A stretch of 64,000 nucleotides of DNA from Megalopta genalis (taxonomy: Eukaryota; Arthropoda; Insecta; Hymenoptera; Halictidae). A program made the position numbers and the translations under genes. The stretch is from positions 26,191,302 through 26,255,301 of the forward strand of contig NC_135013.1 in NCBI RefSeq assembly GCF_051020955.1, written 5' to 3'. Below the pieces are notes generated by a model. That model was not told the origin of the DNA. It ran no database searches and worked only from the letters and a program-made list of their open reading frames with translations. Shown one piece after another: positions 11,901 through 23,242 of the stretch (its first letter is position 1; each line of letters starts with the position of its first letter).

Positions 11901-14900
11901 AATAATTGGAGCAACGCCATATCATGCGTTCATTATGTAAAATACGTACTTATTGTTCATCAATATATTTGAACACTTTATATCTCTATGTAAAAAGTTT
12001 TTACTGTGGCAGTAATTTAAACCGTCTAACAATTGTTTCATTATGCTCGCGTTGTTCATTTCATTGAAATCCACCATTCCGGATTCTAGAAGACCCATCA
12101 AGTCGTGATCCATGTATTCGAACACGAGGTAGAACGATCCTTTATCCTATAAAAGCGATATAAGTATTGTCAGACATATACGTTAATAATGTACGTTAAT
12201 AACGTACTTTTCTGAAGTCTAAGGCATCCTGTTTGTCCGTGACTATTTCCCTCAAGTTGACAATGTTTTTATGATTCAGCTGTCGCAGAATTTTGATTTC
12301 ACGCACCGCCGTGATCGGAAACCCTTCTTTCTCGTTTTCCAAGCGGACTTTCTTCAATGCCACAAGCACGCTAGCTCGTTTGTCTTGAGCCTTGTACACC
12401 TGACCGTAGGTACCCTCTCCAATCTGTGCTATGACTTCAAACACCTCAACGCAGCGTTCACCCCAATCTTTGCCACCGGAAGCCGACATAGGAGTGTGGC
12501 AATTCCTCGAGCTCCTACGTTTCAAGATTTTTGGTCTCTTTAGCTTGGGCTTTGGCGGAACACGTTCAACCCTTGTGCGTGGTGGTGTTGCATTTGGATC
12601 ATCTTCTCCACTCAAGTCTTCAGACCCAGGAACTACTGCAAATCATCTCCATACAAGTTATTTCCATTAAATAATAATTACACTATCCAAAACAAAAAAA
12701 ATACATTAATATACCTGGAGGCATAGGTAAGTCTTTGATACTCTTCTTCTGTGGTGGTTTCGGAGTGGATGTAGGAAACTTCATTTGTGCCTTGCTAGGT
12801 GGACTTGGTGACCTACTCGGCGGCGAGTCTATACTCTCCAAATCATTCTGATTAATTCCAGGCGGTAACGGTAACCGTGACAAACTTTTTGTCTTAAATG
12901 CCACGATAGGGGGTTTAGGGGGGTCTACCGACTTAAGAGGAACCAAGTTATTGGGAGGATTGAATTTTGACATGGCCGTATTAGGCGCCGGTACAGGAAT
13001 CGGTATCGGCGGAGGCGGAACGGACAAATTTGGTAGAACAGGTACTGGTACAGGAATAGGCACTGACATAGACGGTTGTGGTATGCAGGACGCGTTCGCA
13101 AGCTCAGACTGTGGCAACGGGGGTGCTTGTACAGTGGTAACAGTCGAAAAATTCGGGCTACTTGTAACGGTCACTGGACAATTATTAGACGCAGCGGTTG
13201 TAGGTGAAGTATATACAACAGTTGGAGGTTGATTACCTCCGGGCATTAAGTTCGACGTATTGACAGATTGTGACATGGGCAATGGAGGCGTCTTTCCCGC
13301 TATTCCACTGTCGTCCGACACCGGAACTGGGATATCCACAACGTCAACAGATTTCATGGTTTCGCTCGTCCCTTTCGTTTGATCTTTGTGATTTACATAT
13401 TTATCTTTGTTGTCGGCGGAAGGTTTGTTCTCGGAGGACGTGTTGCTGCCGTCTTTGTCATCGGTGCCTTCTATGATTTGAACTTCATCCTGGTTCACAG
13501 CTTTCTCTTTAGCCGCCTGTAGTTTCTTATACGCTAACTCACGCATGTTCCTGTCCTTCACTAGCTCGGCGAACAAACTGGTCTCGCTGATTTTTGCTTG
13601 TACTCTGAGATTTCTCGCGGTGATGCTAGACGGACTTCTTGGCCTGGGTCTATGGGGCGAAGGTGAAGGTATCCTCGAAGGACGAGGACTCTTCGACTTG
13701 TGCTTCCTTACAGACTTGTGAGATTTGCTAGGAGAACGTGACTTCTTCGGAGTTCGACTTCGTCGACGCGAACGCGACCTAGATCGTGATTGGATCTTCC
13801 GCCATCTTCCAGGACTTCGGGATCGCGAACGGGAAAGAGGTAAATGCAACCTGAAAGAGTAATTCATGTTAATTATGAAACAAAAACATGAAATTTAAGT
13901 TAGCTAAAGCATCCTGATACAAAAAATACCTGCTTCCAGTAGGACTTCTGGTCGATCTTGATTTTCTTTTGTCCCTCCTGTCTTTTTCATGGTGTCTGTG
14001 TCGTCGATCAGCCTCGTCCCGTCGTCTACGTTTACTCGACGGTGGTGAACTAACGGGATCCCCTCTACGTCGATGACCAACAGGACTCGGACTGAATTCT
14101 CGCCTCCTTGAAGGACTAGGACTGTGCCTCAGTCTGTGCACCATGGGGCTGGGACTAAAGTCTCTTCTTCTCGCCGGGCTATGGTCTCTTCGTCTCGATG
14201 GTGGACTTGGGCTATGAGGTCTCCTACGACTCGAGCTTATCGTTGGCCCTGGACTAATGCTATTACGTCGAGTATGAATACTAGGACTATGTTTCTGTCT
14301 TTCTGGTGTGTGTTTTATCGCAGATAAATTTGCTTTGTTATTCTCTGGTGTTGCTGTTCTTGGCGGCAACAAAGGAGTGTGTGGAGATTCGGTCGGTCTT
14401 GGGGGAAGGGGTGGAGGTGTTACGTTTCGGGGTTGCCTGGGTAATACAAGTTCAACATCGCTGAACTCTCTTAATTCTTGAGGTGTCGCAGGTGAAATCG
14501 GTGAAGTACTATCCTTCAGTGGTAAAGGAGGCGACTCTGACCAATTTCCAACTGGTTTCTCGCGCTCCGGGCTTATTATGATTTCATCTGGTATGCGATG
14601 TGGACTCAAACTATGAGAATGCCTCTTAGACTTTCGTTTCTTCTTCTTGCCAGAACTGGATGAGGGACTAAGGCTTCTTTTCTTTTTCTTCTCTCGTTTA
14701 TGTTTCTTTTCTTTTCTTCTCGCATAGCGCCTGGACTCCTCTTCATATTCAGGTGTGGCACCATGCATTGCTGAAGGCTGCTGTTCATTAGGCGAATAAT
14801 GTCTGCCAGAATGCCTATGCTGGACTGGTGGAGATGGTGAAAGACTAATAGGCGATGCCCCAAGAGCTCGTACTGGACTTCCGCCATAATAACGCCTCTG

Positions 14901-15245
14901 TAAAACTGTCTCAGGTACTTCTCCGTCCGTGTAGCTATTACCTCTACTATCCTCTGACTGAATTTCCCCTGCTTCCGGTTCAGACAAGTCTTCACTACTC
15001 ACATCTGAGTATTCAACTAAAGGCTTAACTATGGAAGAGGCTACAGTTGGTACATTCTCTATAGATTTATCTCTAGACCTCTTCTTCTTTTTTTTTCCAG
15101 AACCCTTGTTTTTTCCATGCCGTCTATGCTTCTTGTCAGAAGCTTCGAAATTATGTCGATTTATATCACTGCCTGTACTATCTCTTCTACGTGATCGAAA
15201 TCTTCCATTACGTTCTGCTCGTTCAATATCACGACTGCCAGGCAT
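5902..15245 (-). CDS. CDK12: Cyclin-dependent kinase 12
   Basis: CDK12 with cyclin K phosphorylates Ser2 of the RNA polymerase II C-terminal domain, supporting elongation and co-transcriptional processing of long genes. Ten coding exons: 13930-15245, 12715-13850, 12208-12635, 11950-12146, 11661-11865, 11314-11582, 10936-11109, 6497-6803, 6229-6349 and 5902-6158. They splice in frame to 1469 aa. The N-terminal ~800 residues are Arg/Ser- and Pro-rich with SPSP and RSRSRS runs, typical of CDK12/13 nuclear-speckle targeting. The kinase spans about 882-1178: GEGTYGQVY, VALKK, PITAVREI (the PITAIRE helix), HRDIKCSN, DFGLAR, TLWYRPPELLLG. MPAPQLPTWQDCHELWSKKR, the conserved C-terminal extension helix, follows. 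The two-base remainder at 10936 joins the acceptor at 6803 (..DLSDVGG/SSKRLKME..), tying the last three exons to this gene. A non-coding 5' exon probably lies upstream, because an acceptor sits at 15254-15256. Confidence 0.95.
6804..10935 (-). other. Large CDK12 intron (4.1 kb)
   Basis: This AT-rich intron separates the kinase-extension exon from the C-terminal tail exons. Donor and acceptor agree in phase. The only structure recognised is a small hAT-like element at 9500-9696. A 221-codon plus-strand open frame at 9187-9852 runs through that element and shows no protein family. Confidence 0.85.
9500..9696. mobile_element. hAT-like MITE in a CDK12 intron
   Basis: A 197-bp GC-richer island in AT-rich intron. 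The ends are imperfect terminal inverted repeats: CAGGCATGAACGAGTC on the left, and CAGGCATGGGCGAGTC as the reverse complement of the right end. The form CAGGCATGGGC resembles hAT-superfamily termini. The flanking 8-mers CTTCAGCC and CTTCAAGC match at 6 of 8 bases, consistent with an aged 8-bp target duplication. There is no transposase. Confidence 0.65.
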
Positions 15246-16432
15246 GTCACCTACTGAAATATACAAATATTTCAGTATATAAAAATAATGAACTTTTTAC
15301 TGAACACACATTACATTTATTTTATTATTAACCATAAGAATAATATAAATAATAGAGATAAAAAAATAATATAATATAAGAATAACCTTGACATAACCAT
15401 AAGAATAATATCCATAAAAATAAACATAATCACTTTATATTACTTACATAAATAGCACAAAAAGGTCTGCAAACAATGAAATCACATTTCTTCAAATATC
15501 CACAAACAATCAGTAAAAGTGATATGCAATCAACTCTACTTTTTTAAATATTTAAAATATCATTCATATTATATTTATACTTGATACACCTTTTAAAATT
15601 CAATATTAGATGGTAAATTTTAAGTACAATAATTATTTCTGTTCTCTTCCAATACTTTAATACTGATCGTCATGGATATAACACACGCACATAACAGTCA
15701 CACATGAAAAGAAGACACGCGAACACGCACATGTATAGTTTAGTCGACGTAACAATACTTTCGAATACACGGATTCGTTAAGAAACTTGGAAAAGATGTG
15801 GAATCACAGTGAATCGCGATATTTTCAAAATATATACAAGAGGATTCGTTCAACGTGAGTGTATGACTCGGCGATCGAAGAAACATTTAGCTGAAAAGGC
15901 TTTTTCGGTCGACCTAGCATAGCCGCCATTATTCACGTCTAGGTGGCAAGGGAGTTGCCCAGTTTTTATAATAGAAAGTTTAGCGTTTTCCGAAGGGCTT
16001 GTACGTCGACGACTAACGTTAGTACTCACGTGCAATGTAAGACTTGCGATATCACGCTGAATGTTGGGTTCCTTTGCATCGAGCTGGGTCCAACGTAGTG
16101 TAGCGGCTACCTCCAGACTCGCCAGCAGATGGATCAAATCATGTAGGATTTGCAGACGTATCTGGAGTCGTACTTAAAAGTTTGTAGGAAAATAAGTTTA
16201 AGATTATTATTTTTCGTACGCATATTTTTATATTAATTACAGGTAATAATATTATTAAGCCTTTTATAAACACATTGCAATTTATGTATTTCATTTAGTA
16301 CAAATCACGAAACATTCTCACATGAAAACTCTGCATTATGAACGCTTTAGACGTACAGTCATGCCTCGCCGTGTAGTAAGCAATTCTGTGCCCCCCTCTC
16401 CCGATAGTACAGTAGTGTCTCACGATAGTAAG

Positions 16433-17023
16433 CCAAGCTGGGGCAACCGGCTTAGAATTATGAAGCAGGTAGAGAATTCTAATTGGTTGATGCTTCGCAG
16501 CTAAACAGTGCTGCCCTCACGGTTCTAGATAAAGAGAGGAAGTAGCGAATGAGTGAGAGAACACAATATCAGCACAACCACAAGAAAAACAAGTCACACT
16601 GACGATCAATGCAGTAAATTTTGTAAATTCATTAGAAACCATCAGCTAAAATGTTGCTTACGGGTTCTCGAAAATTTTAATAATTGTAGAAACGATCGTC
16701 GTCTCAAGCATTTGCAAATACGCTGTACGTACGAGCGAAGGGCGAAGAGTACAAGTCGAATATCGCGCCACCTGTTTCAGATGGAGCACCAGCATACGGA
16801 TGCGCGAAAAAAGTGAGATCGCAAGCACGATAAAGTGAGACAAGTTACATTGATCGTTGGTGTGACTTGTTTCGCTTGTGGTTGTCTGATATCGTGCTCT
16901 CTTGCTCACTCGCCACTTCCTCTTTGTCTAGAACTGTGAGGGCAGCACTATTTAGCTGTGAAGCATCAACCAATCAGGTTTCTCTATCTGCTTCATAATT
17001 TTAAGCCGGGTGTCCCCGCTTGG
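16433..17023. mobile_element. Long inverted-repeat (foldback/MITE) element upstream of SF3B5
   Basis: Two arms of about 178 bp (about 16433-16610 and 16847-17023) are inverted copies of each other at roughly 80-90 percent by eye, around a 236-bp loop. Landmarks in both arms: CCAAGC at the ends, CCGGCTTA, ATTATGAAGCAG, TTGGTTGATGCTTC, GTGCTGCCCTCAC, CAAGTCACAC and CGATCAATG. I see no convincing target duplication and no transposase, so the superfamily is unassigned. Confidence 0.8.
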
Positions 17024-17157
17024 GGACATGGTTTCTGCTCCAGCACACCTCCAGGTCACAGCTTGATCTGTTAGCGAGAATCGGAATAGAAATTTTCTGT
17101 GCTCTGATTGACTGACGATTCACTGCTGAGACAGGATCCATTATGGATTGGATGCTC

Positions 17158-17194
17158 AGTAAAATGTTGGGGATATGTACGTCAGCTTAGAGAG
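17158..17194 (+). promoter_or_regulatory. Promoter-proximal block shared with TOPBP1
   Basis: A 37-bp block starting AGTAAAATG, with GGGATA in the middle and CAGCTTAGA near its end, lies 187-223 bases before the SF3B5 ATG. A copy with 29 of 37 identical bases lies at 54672-54708, 181-217 bases before the TOPBP1 ATG, in the same orientation. A shared promoter element or a transcription-start module is one reading; a shared repeat fragment is the other. Confidence 0.4.
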
Positions 17195-17380
17195 TAAGAA
17201 AAGCGTGCATTACTACACATACTTCTGAAATCGAGTAATCTACAAATTCAAGTCGAAACGAAACGTAATTTTTTCATCAGCAATTGATCGGAAGAACAAG
17301 AAATAAGTCCGACATTCAATATATTTGAAAACTTGTATATTTATAGTGCTTGTGTGTTCGTCAATCAAGAAGAGTGAAGC

Positions 17381-17638
17381 ATGGGGGAACGTTACAATAT
17401 TCACAGTCAATTAGAGCATTTGCAATCAAAATACATCGGCACAGGCCACGCTGACACGACTAAGTTCGAATGGCTTGTAAACCAACACCGTGATTCCTGC
17501 AGTTCTTATATGGGACACTATGATCTATTGAATTTTTTCGCTATTGCTGAAAACGAAGCAAAAGCGCGAGTACGATTTAATCTTATGGAAAAGATGTTGC
17601 AACCTTGTGGTCCACCTCCAGAAAAGCCAGAAGACTAA
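17381..17638 (+). CDS. SF3B5: Splicing factor 3B subunit 5
   Basis: This is the small (85-aa) SF3b10/Ysf3 subunit of the SF3b complex in U2 snRNP, which helps hold SF3B1 and recognise the branch point. It is a single uninterrupted exon. HSQLEHLQSKYIGTGHADTT and the tail RVRFNLMEKMLQPCGPP are near-invariant across animals. The length equals that of the family (human 86 aa), so start and end are secure. An AATAAA follows at 17733-17738. CTU1 begins 330 bases further on the same strand; with its own promoter this is probably not a shared transcript. Confidence 0.97.
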   Translation: MGERYNIHSQLEHLQSKYIGTGHADTTKFEWLVNQHRDSCSSYMGHYDLLNFFAIAENEAKARVRFNLMEKMLQPCGPPPEKPED

Positions 17639-17732
17639 TTTCACGAAAAATTTATTGCAAACGAGCTGTGGACGTATTGCAGTGATTATAAATATTTCAC
17701 GGTCATTTGTATGAATTATACATTCATCGTAA

Positions 17733-17738
17733 AATAAA
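17733..17738 (+). terminator. Polyadenylation signal of SF3B5
   Basis: A canonical AATAAA lies 95 bases after the SF3B5 stop, before the CTU1 gene begins. Confidence 0.6.
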
Positions 17739-17968
17739 AAACGTATTTGGCTTAACTAAACTTTGATTTATGTAAACTGTTATTATTATTGAAATTTATA
17801 ACCTAAGTGACAACTTAATCACGTGTTTGGATTGTGAAATATTTAAACAATTTGAAAGTACGAGCGTTTTAAGTTACTAAGTAAAACATTACCATAAACA
17901 TATCATTGTGACATTTATAATATAGACAAAATATTCGGGACACAGTGAAGTTATAATTTTCAATCAAA

Positions 17969-19375
17969 ATGCCAATTCCATGTTCAAGGAAGTGTGGGAA
18001 AGATGCTACTCTCAAAGTAAGTTAATTATGTGTCTTAGTTAGGGATATTTCTATGATTAATTAGGTCTTTAAAAAAAGTAATACAATTAATTACAGAGAC
18101 CAAAAACTGGACATGCGTTATGTAAAGAATGTTTTTTCGACGCCTTTGAATCTGAAATTCATCATACAATTACGCTAGGAAAATTATTTAACCCGGGTGA
18201 GAAAATTGCTATTGGAGCATCAGGAGGAAAAGATTCAACTGTACTAGCATATGTGTTAAAAACTTTGAATGAACGATACAATTATGGAATTGACTTGTTT
18301 CTTTTGTCTATTGATGAAGGAATTACTGGTATACTAATAGCAATATTGGAGTATTATAAGACTTAATGAACTATTGTGATATATATCATATTTTTAGGGT
18401 ACAGGGATGATAGCTTGAAAACAGTTCAACAAAATAAAACTGATTATGGGTTACCATTAAAAGTATTATCTTACAAAGAGTTGTATGGGTGGACTATGGA
18501 TGAAATTGTAGCAGAAGTATGAGCATATATTTTTTTATTGGGATTAAGTGTATTGAATTAATTAAATTATTTTACTGCAGATAGGTAAAAAGAATAATTG
18601 TACCTTTTGTGGCGTCTTTCGAAGACAAGCATTAGACAGAGGTGCTGCTCTGTTGGGGGTAGACTGCATTGCAACAGGCCATAACGCGGATGACATAGCA
18701 GAAACAGTAATCATGAATATCTTACGTGGAGATGTTGCACGGCTACAAAGATGCACTTCAGTCATTACTGTATGAGTTACTTAAAAAGTATTTAGATTTA
18801 TGCAATTTTTATATAGTAACAATATTATATTTTTTAATATAGGCAGGAGCAGATTGCATAAAACGATGTAAGCCGCTTAAATATGCCTATGAGAAGGAGA
18901 TCGTAATGTACGCGTATTTCAAACACTTGGTGTACTTTTCAACTGAATGTGTATTTGCACCAAATGCATATAGAGGTCATGCAAGAACATTCCTGAAGGA
19001 CTTAGAAAAGATTAGGCCTTCGTCCATATTGGATATAATACATTCTGGTAAATGAATTTGTGCTGCAATTTTTATGTTGAAATTATCATTGTTACTTAAT
19101 GCGTGAACTAAATGTATTATGTAATAGGAGAAACATTAGCAGTAAAAGATACTGTTAAAATGCCGGAACGAAGAAGCTGTTCTCGTTGCGGATATGTTTC
19201 GAGTCAAGAAGTATGCAAAGCTTGCATCATGTTGGAAGGTTTGAATAGAGGACTACCCAAACTTGGTATTGGAAAAACTAATAAAATTAAGCGTATAATG
19301 GACTCGTTTAACGCAACCGCGAGTAGTGCAGAAAATGATACTGAAAAAAAGAAACAAAAAGATTTAGAATTTTGA
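17969..19375 (+). CDS. CTU1: Cytosolic tRNA 2-thiolation protein 1 (NCS6)
   Basis: With CTU2 this ATP-pyrophosphatase adds sulfur to the wobble uridine (mcm5s2U34) of Lys, Glu and Gln tRNAs in the cytosol, using sulfur relayed from URM1. Six exons: 17969-18016, 18097-18328, 18398-18516, 18581-18769, 18843-19047 and 19128-19375. They join to 346 aa, close to human (348). Visible elements: an N-terminal zinc motif (CSRKCG..CKECF), the PP-loop SGGKDST, the NNCTFCGVFRR active-site cysteine pair, GHNADD, SPNAYRG-like APNAYRGHAR, and a C-terminal zinc ribbon CSRCGY..CKAC. The tail is a lysine-rich extension. An AATAAA lies at 19456-19461. The gene converges on MUL1 with only 180 bases between stops. 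Confidence 0.97.
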
Positions 19376-19455
19376 CATTTTTTATATGTTGTATTCTCGT
19401 GTATGAAAATATATCATATTTTTCAATTTTCCTCTTTAGAATGCTCTTGTAATTA

Positions 19456-19461
19456 AATAAA
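19456..19461 (+). terminator. Polyadenylation signal of CTU1
   Basis: AATAAA 81 bases after the CTU1 stop, inside the 180-bp gap to the convergent MUL1 gene. Confidence 0.55.
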
Positions 19462-19555
19462 GCTATTACACGCGCTAAATTAATTTTAATTAATCATTCT
19501 TTACCATTTAAAAACCTCCATGGTAAACTTTACAAATTTCATTCTTACATTCATG

Positions 19556-20996
19556 TTAAATTATATAGGCAGCAGCTTTTTGTGTGATCGGGGATCTACA
19601 GAAAGGACAATTGTTAGTAATATCGTCAGCACAATCCTCGCATAGGCAAACGTGTCCACAAGGAAGAACAATGATTTCACGAGGATTTGTGCGACAAACA
19701 ATGCACAACTGATCCTCTCTGAGCTCAGTGTCTCTAACTCTTTGTCTTCTTTCTTTTCGGGATGCGGAAAGACTCCGCCTTAACTCTTCTGCCAATCGTT
19801 GCTCCGTTCTGTCTTTCCAATAACGTCGAAGTACTATACCACCGATCAACAAACCGATTGCGCCAAACATCAAACTTAAGAATCTAAAACATAATATGAA
19901 AATGTTACTACCTTCGAGTTGGTTACGCTACAAGATAGTGAAAGAGGAATAATCAAACACCCACCTGTATGTTCTCCTTCGATCATCTAGCTTTTTAAGT
20001 AAAGAAGTAATCGACATACTTGTTAAATAAAATGGCATTCCATCATTCGGAGATTGCAGTGTAAGAGCATTAGATTTGCTCCTCGATAATTCACCTATAC
20101 CTGTGATAAGGGTACCATCGCGAAGCAGTTCTTCGGTAGACTGCAAACCACGTTGACGTACACCTACAATTAATAAGGAATTTTGGTATTAAAAATTATC
20201 CTATAGCATAGTAAATTATGTATTGTATATTTTCAACCTGTGAAGAAACTCCATAAGTGGTTTGCAAACGATGGTACAGTAGGTTCAAAAGTATTTGATA
20301 CTACATCCAAGTCTAAAATATCGGCAGACAATGGTTCTAATACTTCTACGGACTTAGAGCCACGTTGTAAAACAAATGGTACAGTATTAAACACTTTATG
20401 AACAGTGTGCTCTTGATCTGACCTATAGGTAAAAAAAATAGAATGAATAATTTATAACTGTAGAAAAGAAAATTAACATACCAGAAACCAGCAGTAGTTC
20501 TAGCCACAACATGTTCTTTAATTTTGAGCTTCTGTACAACGCCAGTTATCTTTTTATTATTGATACTAGTTAATGGTTTTCCTAAAGGCTTAACAAAGCC
20601 CCTGACAGCTATATAGCCTATTTTGTTATCAGGATGGTTGTCAACAAGGTTCTCCAACTGTGAACCGACTTCGTGAAATTCTGCATCCTGTAGAGAAACT
20701 GAACGTTTTGAAGTATTTTTAAACACTACACACATTGCTATATGTTGATATAGCAATATATAATATATACATTGCTAGAATTTCATGCAATAAATGCTGT
20801 GTTCATCATCTGGTAGGGTTAGATTTCGGAAACTATTAAATTCACATAGAATTCTATGAGAAACAAGTACAATAATGAAAATCTTGTTTACCTTAACTGC
20901 AAAGATTGCGTTTTTGCAATAGAAAAACTGTTTTAAACAGATGCTGAAGATGACACCGTCAATTCCGAGAGCTATTATCTCACCTAAATAGTCCAT
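19556..20996 (-). CDS. MUL1: Mitochondrial E3 ubiquitin/SUMO ligase 1 (MAPL/MULAN)
   Basis: MUL1 sits in the outer mitochondrial membrane, where it controls mitofusin and DRP1 turnover and acts alongside PINK1-Parkin. Five exons: 20892-20996, 20482-20687, 20238-20422, 19965-20163 and 19556-19883. They splice to 340 aa (human 352). An N-terminal hydrophobic segment (MDYLGEIIALGIDGVIFSIC) is the first membrane anchor. The intermembrane GIDE domain contains HEVGSQLENLVDNHPDNKIGYIAVRG-type sequence and GVVQKLKIKEH. A second membrane helix (FLSLMFGAIGLLIGGIVL) precedes a C-terminal C3HC4 RING: CIVC, LPCGHVCLCEDC and CPFC. The ATG at 20996 opens the membrane segment as in orthologues. Confidence 0.95.
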
Positions 20997-21683
20997 GATT
21001 AGGTTATATTTGGAAAAGTTACAGTAAAATTACTATATATGATTAATAGTTCCACTGATTCGCGAGCACACCGATCGATTCCATTTTTTGATATTATTCT
21101 GACATTCAAAACACATGATTTTTAGAAAAAAAGTAAAACAAAAATAAATTTCAAGTGTAACCGGTTACAAATATTATCAGACGTAATTGTGACCGTTAAG
21201 TTGTCAAAACTGTGCGAACATATGATCACTCGACGCATGTTTTAGTAACTCTGGTTGGTAATCCTGATATGGATTTATTAAACTCCTTGTGAAGTGGTGA
21301 TGCGAACTGTGGTTATCGGTTAAGTATTACAGTTTCGAGTAAGTATTACAGTCCATAAGAATCAAGATCGATATAAATTACTTAATTATGCTTCAAATTA
21401 TTTGAAGTAAACATATATACTTGAGGTTAACTATTAACAATCATAATCTGCTTTTTACTTTTGTTCAATTTTGTTATCAGATGCCGAAGTGCCAATTGTT
21501 TCGCTAGAAGAAAGACAATAAAACGATTTTGTGAGAAAAGAAATTTTATTGGTAACGTAGAGACGATTCGAACACGTATAAACGGTATGTATAAAAGTAT
21601 AAAAAATAAATAGCGATGACGCTGCGACTTTGTAAAAGTCTTAATGAGAGTGAATCCATCGTGAGGTGTTCCCATTGTCGCCG

Positions 21684-21720
21684 AGATCACGATCACGATC
21701 ACGATTACGATCACGATCAC
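21684..21720. repeat. GATCAC hexanucleotide microsatellite
   Basis: About six units of GATCAC, with one GATTAC variant. Confidence 0.85.
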
Positions 21721-22978
21721 AATTCGATGACAATAACTTCACTAGTGACAAATAATGACGATAACAATAATCATTATATGAATAATTGACGTTGTTCTTA
21801 ATTTTACGGTAAATTTCGCTATCATTCAACGCACAATTTATTCTCTCACGCACACAAATCCATTTATCCTTCTCTCTTGCTCTCTTCATACATGAACACT
21901 AATCATTTGTTAAATCTAAATGGTGGAGATCAATGCAATAATATAAATAAACTAGATTCGCAGATTCCTTCGTTCGCGATAACGTAATACACAAACTTGT
22001 CTCGAGCATCTCTCACACACATTTTTCACTGCGGTTCTCGAATATTTTTGTCCTTCTGTAAAATATTTGGAATATTTCTACATAAGTAAATCCGAACAGC
22101 GAGATATCTCGGATGTAATAATAAAGTTTCATCGTATCTTTTCGCGAATTCCAGCTTGCGCGTCTTGTACCTGACAGAAATACGAAGTGTCTCAGAATTT
22201 ACGATGCAATCCGAAGCTATCCTTTATTCGAAGATGACTCTACAAACAACAAGAAACGAGGAATCAATTTTTTTCGTTCGTAGTTTTGTTTTCGAAAATA
22301 ATCTCGTTTAAAAATCCCGCGTCGGGTTTCCTGGGACTCGCATCGGATGCGCGCGCACAGAGTGGTAATCTTCGAATTTTCAAACGCAATTTTCGTGGAA
22401 TTCACGTACGAAAATAAATTACTTCGTCGTCCGTCGGTCTCCAAGAAAGGATCTATCGATTCGATCGTTCGATTTTGATTCACTCTGCGTACGCAGGTTA
22501 TTTTCCACTCGCAGAACGTACGGCGCATGTTTAAATAATCTTGTCGCTCGTCTGTTTAATTAATCCAAACAATCGTACAGCAAATAAAGGAGCTCATTAT
22601 TCACTTATGTGCCCAGAATGCAAGATACCGAACATTTTATAGAAAAACACCGTGTTACCGCGCAGTTTATGTCGCCAGAAGTAAAATAATAATATTTAAA
22701 CGAACAGAAATATGCAAATGTGGATTGTGGCAATAACGACTGTGGATCTCTACGCACTTGTGGCACGTGTGCAACATCTTACGTTCTCGTCACAAGAAAT
22801 TTTCTATCTAATGATTTACACGCGTTGGCGATCCAGACCTGTTTTCGCGATCTCTTTCAGCTGAATTTCCTTCTTTTTTGCTCTAAGTATAGTTGCTCGC
22901 AATTGCCGGACTTGATACAATCGTGATTGGGGTTAATGGTGGCCGACAATATCGACGATTAAATTTGAAGTTCGCGCG

Positions 22979-22992
22979 CACGTGTTCACGTG
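22979..22992. promoter_or_regulatory. Tandem CACGTG E-boxes
   Basis: Two perfect palindromic CACGTG sites (22979-22984 and 22987-22992), 8 bp start to start, are flanked by GCGCG on both sides. CACGTG is the bHLH core site for Myc/Max, USF or CLOCK/CYCLE. Function at this place is inference. Confidence 0.3.
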
Positions 22993-23047
22993 TACGCGCG
23001 AATGAACGAATTACGAAATGCGGTGTTCGTTTTTCCAATAGTTTCAA

Positions 23048-23242
23048 CCCTTGCGCAACAATGCCTGGGTCTTTGGAGACCCGTTACTATGATAATCTAC
23101 TAACGACAACGAAATAATGTATCTTCTCCGAATTCTCCTATCGTTTTATATTCCGTCTATTCATTTTGTGTGATAAATAATTTCCAACTCGGGCCACAAC
23201 TGACCCGGTCATCGGACATCTGCCTGTACAGTCGAGCAAGGG
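23048..23242. mobile_element. Candidate piggyBac-like MITE
   Basis: A 195-bp segment bounded by CCCTTGC and its inverse GCAAGGG. Extended ends match at about 10 of 13 bases. The right flank is TTAA and the left flank is TCAA, one change from the TTAA target that piggyBac elements duplicate. No coding capacity. Confidence 0.45.

Larger units (their letters stand above)
15254..17380. other. Divergent intergenic region between CDK12 and SF3B5
   Basis: This contains the presumed 5' UTR intron and first exon of CDK12 (the CDS-side acceptor is at 15254-15256), a foldback element at 16433-17023, and the SF3B5 promoter. A 95-codon minus-strand frame at 15850-16137 lies where a CDK12 5' exon would be expected. 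It shows no protein family and is more likely UTR. Confidence 0.5.

Noticed and set aside
15850..16137. 95-codon minus-strand frame upstream of CDK12
   Set aside because: More likely a CDK12 5' UTR exon; no recognisable protein sequence.
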